Assembly: GCA_905220665.1 (NCBI GenBank)
Contig: CAJNAR010000160.1
Span: 248,001-312,000, forward strand
Source of the DNA: Albugo candida
Lineage: Eukaryota; Oomycota; Peronosporomycetes; Albuginales; Albuginaceae
DNA: 64,000 nucleotides
Reading direction: 5' to 3'
Below, one piece after another: positions 54,861-64,000 of this stretch. The stretch's first letter is position 1. The number at the start of each line of letters is the position of its first letter. Under the pieces are notes generated by a model, which saw nothing but the letters and a program-made list of their open reading frames with translations, did no database searches and was not told where the DNA came from. Position numbers and translations under genes: made by a program.

Positions 54861-55521
54861 ATGGATTTTTAGAAGTACGACTTAGGATCACCGGAAAGAG
54901 CAATTGTGGGGTGACATACTTTGTGGAAGTAGTCGATTGTATCTGCTGGAATGGGCGCACAGTTTTCATTTACCGATGACATGAGGAAGGAAGTGGAAAG
55001 AGACTATGCAAAGTAAATCGATGAACCCAATGCGTTCAAATCACTTTGGTATGGAGAGTGAGATTCAAATCCTTTGCGTTATCTGTCATACGCATATTTT
55101 CCCCTTTTGAACAATGTGAGCCACTTTCGGCATACGTTCCTTCGGATTATTTTATGAGAGCATCTAGTTTTGTGCTTGATGAAATCGGAATGGTATCACG
55201 AGTATTGCTTTATAGACTGGTGCATCACCCGAAGGTCTGTTTGTTGACAACTTGAATACAGAACAGAATTACGACTTAGTTCGGCCTTTCAAGCTGTCAA
55301 CACTCGGAAAAGTGAGACGTAATGAATCGATATGAAATATGAGGTTTCAATGGTAATATGTATATTACAAGTAGATATCGATTGCCAGACATAGACACAT
55401 TACTCTCCAGTTTCAAGAGGTTAGAGGCATCGTGCTAACGAGTGAAACACCATTGATAAGGAGCTAAAATCCAATGATACAAGTATGTATCGAGCAATTG
55501 ATTCCTGCCAGATAAATCTCT
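54861..55521. other. Spacer, nothing recognised
   Basis: No coding frame with family signature. It includes the diverged upstream element of SSP-J and the 3' flank of SSP-F, which aligns with 44050-44200. Confidence 0.4.
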
Positions 55522-56016
55522 TTACCTTTTATGAGGCGGGTTGCAACGATGATGGACATACACAGCCAGTCGATTAAAAAAATCGGGAAACCTGGTATCC
55601 AATCTGTTGAACAATGTATCATACTTGGACAGATTGACCTTATTGTCCAGGAATCTGTACACCGCATCCACATATTCTTCAAGCTCGTCAATGTTGCGAT
55701 TTGTGGGATAGCCGTCGAATGTGCTTTTCAAAGCATAAGCGACTTGGAACTTCTTCAAATAACACGCTTCCTCAATGGTGTTGGTCTTGAAAAAATTCTT
55801 AAGAATGAGCTTAAGAAAACTTTGATACACCTCAAAACACGATTGAGTACTTTTCCCTCTGCAATTCTCACGAAAATCACGTTCCCCTTGATTTTCTTTT
55901 GGGCAGGAACCTTTGATTAGACTCACCGGTTTATGACTATTAGCTCGTGCTTTAGCGACTGCAATTGACATAGTCAAAAGACCGACAATGGCTACAACAG
56001 AATTGAGAGAGATCAT
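55522..56016 (-). CDS. SSP-F: small secreted four-cysteine protein
   Basis: This 164-residue protein starts at ATG 56016 with leader MISLNSVVAIVGLLTMSIAVAKA. Family Cys are at 38, 52, 60 and 158, with one extra near 80. The central T-F-D-G-Y-P-T-N is the clearest form of the family motif, and the C-terminus FNRLAVYVHHRC is canonical. The longer frame start at 56061 is not ATG and would bury the leader. SSP-G at 44.2-44.7 kb is its frameshifted counterpart in the first block copy; SSP-H is a further relative. Intronless, predicted secreted, function unknown. Confidence 0.82.
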   Translation of the reverse strand: MISLNSVVAIVGLLTMSIAVAKARANSHKPVSLIKGSCPKENQGERDFRENCRGKSTQSCFEVYQSFLKLILKNFFKTNTIEEACYLKKFQVAYALKSTFDGYPTNRNIDELEEYVDAVYRFLDNKVNLSKYDTLFNRLDTRFPDFFNRLAVYVHHRCNPPHKR

Positions 56017-58844
56017 TTTGAAGTGAGTTGTGAGCGTTGGAATCGATGTGAGTTTGCACACCCTCTGCTTCTGGTGTTAGGTCATTGGTGCAAAGGTTTC
56101 TTCTCTGTCGCTTATACCGAGCTGTTGAGAATAAATCTGACATATGAATTCTAACAAGTGTACGTTCTGGTATTGGTTTGAGATAATGTACCGTTTTGCG
56201 TCATCTTACTGATAAGCTACAAGCGCCATTTATTCGTCGATTGATATGCTTGTTTCATGACCTCATTAAATGATTCTATTGTTAAGATGGCGCCCTTCTA
56301 GTTGTGCACGATGGCGTGCGAGCAACAGGCTTTTTTTAGCTGACGGTATCATCAAACGGTGGAATCGAGGTGGGATTCTCGATTGAATGCAATGGGCTTA
56401 TGCGTGAAGCTGGTCGGAGACTCTGTACAGCTTCTAGTGTTTGAGGAATCGGATACTATGGTAACCAAGTACCGTAACGTGTGAGAAGGATTTAGTGTGA
56501 AACTTCCGATTTCAACAAGCTCGCAATCAATGATGAATCTGTCGACATCACCTTTTTTTCTTTTTGAAGACTGGAAAAATCGAATCGGCGGTCACAGTAC
56601 GACAATGCTAGTGCACGTGGCAGAGCAAAAAGGAACTCTGAACGTTCAGCTATGCCGACAGTCTTACGTGACATTAGCCCCGGGAAGCGATACCAGTTGA
56701 TGAGTATTGATTACGCTCATATGTATCTGTCTTGGCTACTTGATATGTGATGAGGCTTCACTTTTCACTGAAACAGAAACATAGGCCTAGTCCAATGCTT
56801 GAAAGAATGTGATTTAGTCCTGCTCGACCATTTAGACCCTCTCTATGATGTTGTGCGGAATCACATCAATTCAAACACTGGACACTGGTATGGTTCTAGC
56901 AGCGTGGTCAAACCTCTTTAATGATCAGGAGCCACAAGGATGCGGGATTACAAGGAGCACGAAGATATATTCTAGGCTTTTTTACCTCAAGAAATACGAG
57001 CTTTGCTTCGGTCACAGGCAAAGGAAGGACGTACAAGAGCAGCCAAGTACGGCAAAATCGACAAAAGTTTTTTTCATGCAAGGAACATTCTAATAGTTCC
57101 GAGTGTGTGGGATGCATAACGTTTTAGCACGTATGAACCAGCTTTGGGAGTTCTCAGCACACAGCATTTGCTACGTCTCTTTACAGAGGAGTCTTGACAA
57201 AATCGTGAGCCAATTGGATCAACATGAGAACAAGAAGTCGGTTGAGAAACATCTTTACTTCATATCGTGGAATGTTGGACGACTCAGACCTCATGCCAGA
57301 TGTATTATATTCGGTGAAGGTTTAGCGTTGGTGCAGATCACGACGTTTACGAGAATAATAACAGGAGCTTCAGAATGTGAATTTTTCTAAGAAGTGTGTC
57401 TATGTCGTCCATTCATAAACAGAACCTTCTGCTGTTTCTTTGTGCAACACCTTGACAAACTTTTAGATCTTCATCATCGGTTTTTAATGGTCCTATTCAG
57501 GTTTGATCAATTTGGAAACGCATTCGTAGATGCACACCACTGGATTTATATCTCTTGTTCCCTGCGTAGTGCCTACGTGTCGCATGTGGTGCCAGTGGTT
57601 TTCAATGATGACTATCAAGAGGATGTAGTCATGAGAGACGTAACAAGTATAGCGATGGATAGATCTGTTGAGCGTTTGGGACCGAGATAAAGAGAACAAT
57701 TTGGACGTTGTACGTAATTCGACTCTTGGAGTCACGCTCATTTATTCTCCATACTTCTGTCACCAGTCAAAACCAAGTCTAACAACAATAGGATACCCGA
57801 GTCTACATGGAAGTTTGACTCATATAAATCGATTGCAAAAGGCAGTCATCTTTCAGAGTCCATCGTACCGGTTGTTATGGATCTTCCTGATCCAACAAAT
57901 AATTCCTAAAGGATTAGCACGGGAGAATTTGATCTGTGAATTCGTTCATCTGTGCCATTAAACCCTTTCTGCATATATCGTATACATGGCATCAAAAAGG
58001 AATGGTCTTCTGTCAAGTTTTCATACGATGCTTTGTGTCTCACTTTTGTCCGCGGATCGCAGTATCCACAATCTAATCACTAGGTACATCAACACATTGT
58101 GATCCCACCATGAAGAGCTGTGCTGATTCCTTTGCAGCCATTATCCCGGTACACCACCACGTGAGTGCTTTTCTATTGTATTGCGCCTTGATGACGTTAG
58201 CATTAGTCAGCGCATACTTTCGAGTGCTTTTCTTGCAACATACTCAGCAATACCCGTACTTTTCTGTTGCGTTTGTAAATGGCTGGACAGTAATCAAGCT
58301 TCTTACTATTGTGTCACATGCGAAGAACTGCACCATTCTGCGACTTGAATTGATATGAAAGAACGCTTACGTAATACGAACGAAGCAATAAATCCTCTCA
58401 AATTCTTTGCCAAACTTAGATGAAGCCGAGTGTGACCTATTTTGATGTTTGTGTCCTAAGATAGGGCATGAAGGACCAAGATCGTCAGCCAAATGCAAGT
58501 TTTGAAAATCAACAACAATTGTGTCGATTTTCAATAGCAGTCAATTATCTCAATGATATCCTCACCATTCTTGAAGGTTGTATCGTGTTATATGTCATCG
58601 TCACTTCTTCTGACGTTCGAGCGCACGCACACTGATCTCATTTATCGCTAGTTTCTCAAGAATTAACACAATCGCGGGCATAATGCTCTTTGTTTTCCAA
58701 TGACATTAGAGATAGATCTTGCGATGACAAGGCTACATCACTATCGAGCCTTACTAAACTGACCTTCATGTCGGCTGAAGAGAGAGCAATTTGAGAGTAG
58801 AATTTCTTATCAGGGTCGACCGCTCACTCGTTGAAGAACCCATC
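56017..58844. other. Decayed DNA, second copy of repeated modules
   Basis: No intact gene. In order: 56040-56330 matches 44700-44960; 56360-56750 matches 45030-45480; 57990-58240 matches 46450-46690; 58370-58490 matches 47260-47350; 58470-58750 matches 48100-48450. A short VVFNDD patch near 57590 might be a third trace of the unrecognised gene at 16.4 and 47.4 kb, which I regard as weak. Confidence 0.5.
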
Positions 58845-59178
58845 ACATCTTGAAAGTACGGCAACCGACAAGAATATAACGAACCAATTCGATTACAAAA
58901 TCGGTAATAGCTGTAAGAAATATGAGTAGTTATGGCCGAACACTTTATCGATGCCACTATTATTTGCCATTACTTGTTTCGTCATGAATGCGTAAATCCG
59001 ATCAATATAGTTTTGTTTATCTCGGACAGAGCCATTCTCAGGGAACTTACTGAGCATATCTTTTAGTGGCTCAGCTAAGTATTCATTCCGGATTGATCCG
59101 ATTTGATCTATAGAGAGTTTTCGTTCTTTAAAATGCTGGAAATACAGGATTATACTTTGAGCAATGTTCAAGCTTCTA
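58845..59178 (-). pseudogene. SSP-K, C-terminal half, cut by a transposon
   Basis: Minus-strand reading begins at the TA next to the transposon end: RSLNIAQSIILYFQHF, the central LSKFPENGSVRDKQNY and IDRIYAFMTKQVM, all in family order. A frameshift near 58915 precedes a last patch ELVRYILVGC that matches the family C-terminus. The N-terminal half is not on the far side of the element but at 61086-61243 in the opposite orientation. Confidence 0.75.
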
Positions 59179-60070
59179 CAGTGCAAGACACTTATAACCA
59201 GCACGTTTAATCGGTAGACAAGAATTCTTTCTCTTCACACAAACGATCTAATGTAGAAAAAAAAATTTCATTATATTAAAGAACATACGCTACGCTGTAA
59301 GATAATGAAAGCCAATTTTTCGAAACTTTATTTTTGTTGGACTAGTAGGGCCTTGAAAGTCGGCCAATTTCGGCCATATTTCTATGTGACAAGCGATATT
59401 TGGCCGCCCGAAAATCAATAACCTGTATAAAATAATACTATCGGGAACGACCTTTTTTATTAAGTATGTATGACAAGTTATCAATTATGAAACATCTCCG
59501 AAAGTATGGTCTCGTTAATGTAGTATTAAGCCGTGAGGCAGTTCATGTCCATCAGGATTGAATTTGGTACGCGTCGGTGAGAACGGTACTTTTTGACGGC
59601 ATACTCCGCAGCTTTACCACTTACCCTTTGCGGTAAACATCCAGTATACCGCTGAGATTTTTGATAGTAGTTCCTTATCGAGGTCAAACTGACCGAATAC
59701 ATTGCTTTTGGCACCACGTCCTGTCGTCCACTCCATGAAAAATTGCAGTGTTTCCGTGCGTACCGCTTGGCAGAGCCCCAAAAGTTCTCAATGAAGTTGA
59801 GTTCAGAATGAAATTTTGGATAAAATATTATCATGTGGCCGGCACCGACAATAAGCTCTTCTAACATGCATCTCTGGCGAAGAAAGTCCGTTTGACTTAC
59901 CATAATTTTTCTGGCACAGCAGTCCAGTTCGGTTGGAGGACATTTGACGCGACAGTCAAGTGTATGGCCTGCACGCAAAAGTCCGCGTTCTTCAAAGACA
60001 AATGGGGATTGCTCGATCAAGCACTTAATTGTAGAGGTCTATCGCCTCCCACCATCAAAGTAGACTCACC
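59179..60070 (-). mobile_element. Partial inverted copy of the Tc1/mariner-like element (3' end)
   Basis: Begins with the terminal sequence CAGTGCAAGACACTTATAAC directly after a TA. To about 59880 it is the near-exact reverse complement of 63180-63880; it then diverges, and an internal stretch present in the other copy (about 62830-63040) is missing. A minus-strand frame 60020-59526 encodes the transposase C-terminus (AGHMIIFYPKFHSELNFIEN, VPKAMYSVSLTSIRNYY). It is a defective derivative. Confidence 0.85.
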
Positions 60071-60810
60071 AAGTCGACATCACCACTTCTTAAGTGGGAA
60101 CAGTCTCGCGAAAGGTTTCATACACCACCTGACAACCTAGGTTGCAAAGAGAGCGGAGGATGTTGTTCCGATCTTGCTCCATGCCTACACCGAGGACATC
60201 GAGATAGTATTTTGTTTCCAGAGTATCAAAATTCGTGAAATAATACTTGTCTTCAAGGATAGTCACTGCTGGCACCCCAGCTGTTGGCAAGAATCCGCCG
60301 TGGTGACCATCAACCTGATGTTTCCCCCAGGTATTTTGGACACCTCAGCGATTGATCGGCTCTCCAGTAGGCTTTCAAATACCGGATTGCCGGGGTCTCG
60401 CATCAGGGAGGTTAAAATTTTTCCATTCGGAGTACAGGTCAAGGACCACTGGCCCGTCTCCAAAACCATGGGGAAGGTTGCTTTCCGGATTTGGAAAGGT
60501 CTTGCTGCTTCCAATTTCCACAGACAAAACAGACCAGTCCGGATGCTCCCCATCAGCATATAACTGCAGTATAGCCTTGATATCCGAGGATTTCGGCTTT
60601 GGGAGTTCGACGCGAAAGTTCGACGCAAAAGTTCTCCCGAGCTCTAGCCTGGTCCTTACGCAAGGACTCATATGACTTGATAAGGTCAGCCAAAGTGGGA
60701 CTTTTAGTGTCATGCACACTTGCAGTTGCCTTTGCGTCACTCTGTGACGAGGGAATGACAGTACCGCAGTCCCACCGGTACCACATCCGACACCGGTATC
60801 ATCGGTATTA
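60071..60810 (-). pseudogene. Unrecognised frameshifted coding region inside the transposon complex
   Basis: Three overlapping minus-strand frames (60786-60553, 60740-60375, 60628-60263) give patches that read as one broken protein: DTKSPTLADLIKSYESLRKD, then PKPKSSDIKAILQLYADGEH, WSVLSVEIGSSKTF and GPVVLDLYSEW. The composition is that of a real protein and the breaks are simple frameshifts. I do not recognise it. It may be cargo of the element, a captured host gene or part of another transposon. Confidence 0.4.
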
Positions 60811-61085
60811 ACCTTCCGTCACAATGGGAGTAGGGTTTCTTATCACGTTATTACATAGGGTTGATGACTCATCAACAATCATGCAATCAGCCAAAGATGG
60901 GTGACTCATGAGGGATGCCCCGTCAGCACAAACGGACGCTAGCACCCTGGGTTGTGTCGATATGTCGACTTGAACCATTGTTTTCGAGAGGAAATCGTTG
61001 AAAAAGTAGTTTGTTTTTACTAAATTGGCGGGTTACCTAGTAGCCGGCAATTGAGAAGTACCCCCACTGCTCAGCAACATTACAC
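60811..61085. other. Spacer upstream of SSP-K leader
   Basis: Only the last 30 bp or so (ACTGCTCAGCAACATTACAC) match the SSP-E promoter-proximal region. The rest is not recognised and lacks the 19-bp family element. Confidence 0.4.
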
Positions 61086-61244
61086 ATGGTTTCTTACGCT
61101 TTCATAGTTCTTGCTTTTGGTCTGATCACTGTTGAAATCATGGCTGATAAAGAGGTACATACCAAACAGTTGTCCGAGCCTACACGGAAAAGCAAAATCT
61201 TGTCGGACTGATTGCATGCCACAAAAAAAATGACTGCAACAGTA
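61086..61244 (+). pseudogene. SSP-K, N-terminal half
   Basis: ATG 61086 opens a leader MVSYAFIVLAFGLITV nearly identical to the SSP-E leader, with the same 5' flank. A frame change follows near 61195 and then a patch GLIACHKKNDCNS with two family cysteines. It ends at the TA (61243-61244) abutting a transposon terminus. At the codon level this end is in frame with the start of the C-terminal half at 59178 once one TA is counted, so the two are halves of one gene. Confidence 0.7.
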
Positions 61245-63880
61245 TAGTGCAAGAAACTTATAATCGACACCCCCCCTATTTATGCGGCCAAATTTCAAAA
61301 TTTCAACTATACCTCTAACGTGCAAAAAACCGTTTTTTAGCCAATCAGGAGTAGTGTATGTAGGTAGGCTAATCAATTGCCATATCACTTCAGAAATTTA
61401 TAACGCCCTCCGTATTTTTTTGCACTCATAGCTCCCCAAAGTAACCATGCCACGTCTAAAAAAAGACAGGAAACACTTGTTCATGGCATCAATACATGCT
61501 GCAGAAAACAAGAGGCAGAAAATTGAAGTACATGACGTGCATGAATTTGAAAGAAGCAGCGCCTGCAGTAAAAATGGATCCAGATGGAGAACGAAAATGA
61601 AGTGGAAGAAGATGACATGATTGCTGGGAATATTTAGAGACCTTTCCTTCCAGTGCTTACCAACGAGAGCAACCGACAAGTGCGGTAGGTATCTGGGAAA
61701 ATCGTCACGCACACAAAGGTGCCAGAAGGCGGTGCTGAAGGATGCTGCAAGAGGCACCGAACCGTTGACTGATTACTGGACACAGACATCAATGTTTTAA
61801 GAAGTTGGTGCTGAATTGGATCAGGATAACGCAAATGATGCAGACTTGGATTATGAATAAAAAGAATATGAGAGTACTGAGTGGACCAAAGCTGATATCA
61901 GTTTGGCTGTTGAGAATTTCAAAAATCTAAATCGAAAGCCAAACGGGAAGAACAATGCTGCCCATGGGCGTGAAGCAGCGCTACTCGGGTACTTTCGACA
62001 ACTCTAAATAGGAAAAACGAAGAAAGCTGCAAGTTCCTTTATCTCAGATGCAGCAGGAAGAGGGGTTTACTTTTCCCGATCGATACGGACATGGGCCAGA
62101 ACTTTTATAAAAGACGGGTCTCTGCCTCAGTCGAAGCAAGGGGAACACGCCAAGCGATCAAGTTTTCTTCAGGACGAGGACTGTATCATTATCCTGCAAC
62201 AATTCCTCCGTGCAAATAAGTTCAATGTCGAAATTGCAACCTTGACAAAACACACGAATGAAGAAATCCTCCCCGAGTTAGGCTGCACTCCTTGCCCAAA
62301 AATATCGGAATGAACGATGATGCGCTGGCTACAGTCCTCAGACATAACCTACCGCAAAGTTGCGAAGGGGATTTACATCGATGGTTATGAAAGAGAAGAT
62401 GTTGTTGAGTATCACCAAAAGTTTCTGGCCAGATTAGATAAACTTGGTGCTCGCATGCCTGTTTTCCCTGCAAAAGATGATAATTTCGAGAAAGATTAAG
62501 ATGATGTAATATGGCCAGCAGCGAGCATCCAGCCACTTCTTCTGGTGACCCTGATGAAAGTACGTTTGCTGCCAAGGATGGGTTGAAATGCCTTTGGATG
62601 CCGGATGGAGAACAACCATTGCGCCAGAAAGGCCAAAGTAGATCCATTAATGTCAGTGACTTTCTTTCTCCAATCTCGGGACGCCTCGCCCTGGACAAAG
62701 AGAAAAAAGAGCAGTTTCCGACGCAGCCAGAACAAGCATGTGCGCTCATGCACCCTGGAATTCAGCACGACGGATGGTGGGAGGCAACAGACCTCTACAA
62801 CCAGGTGCTTGATCGAGCAATCCACATCTTTGACGCACAATTTCCAGGCCTGTAGGCTCTCTTTGCCTTTGACAATGCCACCAGCCATGCTGTATTTGCT
62901 GATGATACGCTCTGTGCAAACCGCATGAACCTGGGCCCTGGTGGCAAACAACATCTGATGCGACAAACGACTTGGGTAAATGGAATCCACCAGGAATTGA
63001 TTTTTTCAGAAGATCATGCAATTGAAAAACTTCGTGGCAAGGCAAAGGGTATCAAACTTGTCCTGGAAGAACGAGAACTTTGGCGTGCAGGCCATACACT
63101 TGACTGTCGCATCAAAAGTCCTCCAACCGAACTGGACTGCTGTGCCAAAAAAATCATGGCAAATCAACCGGACTTTCTTCGCCAGAGATGCATGTTAGAA
63201 GAGCTTATTGTCGGTGCCGGCCACATGATAATATTTTATCCAAAATTTCATTCTGAACTCAACTTCATTGAGAACTTTTGGGGCTCTGCCAAGCGGTACG
63301 CACGGAAACACTGCAATTTTTCATGGAGTGGACGACAGGACGTGGTGCCAAAAGCAATGTATTCGGTCAGTTTGACCTCGATAAGGAACTACTATCAAAA
63401 ATCTCAGCGGTATACTGGATGTTTACCGCAAAGGGTAAGTGGTAAAGCTGCGGAGTATGCCGTCAAAAAGTACCGTTCTCACCGACGCGTACCAAATTCA
63501 ATCCTGATGGACATGAACTGCCTCACGGCTTAATACTACATTAACGAGACCATACTTTCGGAGATGTTTCATAATTGATAACTTGTCATACATACTTAAT
63601 AAAAAAGGTCGTTCCCGATAGTATTATTTTATACAGGTTATTGATTTTCGGGCGGCCAAATATCGCTTGTCACATAGAAATATGGCCGAAATTGGCCGAC
63701 TTTCAAGGCCCTACTAGTCCAACAAAAATAAAGTTTCGAAAAATTGGCTTTCATTATCTTACAGCGTAGCGTATGTTCTTTAATATAATGAAATTTTTTT
63801 TTCTACATTAGATCGTTTGTGTGAAGAGAAAGAATTCTTGTCTACCGATTAAACGTGCTGGTTATAAGTGTCTTGCACTG
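61245..63880 (+). mobile_element. Degraded Tc1/mariner-like DNA transposon
   Basis: 2636 bp bounded by TA dinucleotides and imperfect terminal inverted repeats: TAGTGCAAGAAACTTATAAT at the left end against CAGTGCAAGACACTTATAAC on the opposite strand at the right end. It carries one long transposase relic on the plus strand. TA flanks and the C-A-G-T-G-type terminus are the Tc1/mariner hallmark; the transposase has IS630-type acidic motifs. Several frameshifts make it non-autonomous. Confidence 0.8.
61447..63533 (+). pseudogene. Transposase relic of IS630/Tc1-mariner type
   Basis: Starts MPRLKKDRKHL. Patches in order: REAALLGYF and DEDCIIILQQFLRANKF (helix-turn-helix part), YRKVAKGIYIDGYEREDVVE, DESTFAAKDGLKCLWMPDGE with the first catalytic Asp, GQSRSINVSDFLSP, FAFDNATSHAVFADD with the second Asp, GGKQHLMRQTTWVNG, CCAKKIMANQPDFLRQRCML, and IIFYPKFHSELNFIENFWG with the third acidic residue (Glu). 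Stops or shifts occur near 61617, 61798, 61857, 62009, 62312, 62500-62550 and 62854. From memory, this domain string (PDGE...KGQ...DNATSH...YPKFHxELNxIE) is common in basidiomycete transposons; a search is needed to settle origin. Confidence 0.8.
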
Positions 63881-64000
63881 TAATACGCTTCTTGGGGGGT
63901 AAGTAGTAGTTTGACGTTGATCGTGTGAATTCTTACCCAAGGATACTCCCGTCGTTTCAGTTAACCAGTCTACCACATGATTATTGTATAGGTGCTTACC
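63881..64000. other. Right flank of the transposon complex
   Basis: After the TA at 63881-63882 the run GGGGGGTAAGTAGTAGTTTGACG resembles 40927-40985, which lies upstream of the SSP-I relic. The flank therefore looks like SSP upstream DNA, consistent with it having preceded SSP-K before the rearrangement. Confidence 0.45.

Noticed and set aside
1..64000. CRISPR arrays, operons, bacterial genes, tRNA or rRNA
   Set aside because: Introns, adaptin, SNARE and Rab genes show nuclear eukaryotic DNA; no regularly spaced repeats were seen, and I found no cloverleaf or rRNA core by eye, though a covariance-model scan could still find a tRNA.

Overview
The window looks like nuclear DNA of an oomycete, most probably a white-rust type such as Albugo. 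That placement is inference. It rests on a compact housekeeping block with GT-AG introns of about 50 bp, beside gene-poor stretches full of small secreted cysteine proteins, decayed copies and transposons.

Layout. (1) 1-19.6 kb: gene-poor. Three intact members and one nonsense-interrupted member of a four-cysteine small secreted protein family (here SSP-A to SSP-D), a rearranged relic of an F1-ATPase alpha-like gene, a degenerate LINE-type retrotransposon (11.4-14.4 kb) and relics of unrecognised genes. (2) 20.4-37.9 kb: dense housekeeping block, mostly in divergent or convergent pairs: F1-ATPase alpha-like protein, AP-2 alpha adaptin, enoyl-CoA reductase (TECR/Tsc13), a PAC1-like proteasome chaperone, COX20, SDHAF1, a Qc-SNARE, SFT2, a histidine-rich secreted protein, a Rab GTPase with a long N-terminal extension, an IGHMBP2-type helicase and a type I membrane protein. 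I resolved 18 short introns here, and splicing recovers the expected C-termini (SNARE anchor, Rab CaaX box, adaptin appendage end). (3) 37.9-59.2 kb: two diverged tandem copies of a block of about 11 kb. It holds two more intact SSP genes (E, F), at least six SSP relics and relics of an XRCC4-like gene. (4) 59.2-63.9 kb: a degraded Tc1/mariner-like transposon plus a partial inverted copy, which split another SSP gene (K); the interior seems to have inverted afterwards.

How it fits together: the central block serves membrane traffic (AP-2, SNARE, Rab, SFT2), mitochondrial assembly (COX20, SDHAF1, ATPase-like), very-long-chain fatty acid synthesis and proteasome assembly. The flanks look like a birth-and-death nursery for a secreted, probably effector-like family. 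Its members share a leader, cysteine spacing, a central F-x-G-[YF]-P type motif, a C-terminal Leu-Ala/hydrophobic/Cys signature and, in three genes, an upstream element 109-112 bp before the ATG. Splice sites and frames were read by eye; no database search was run.
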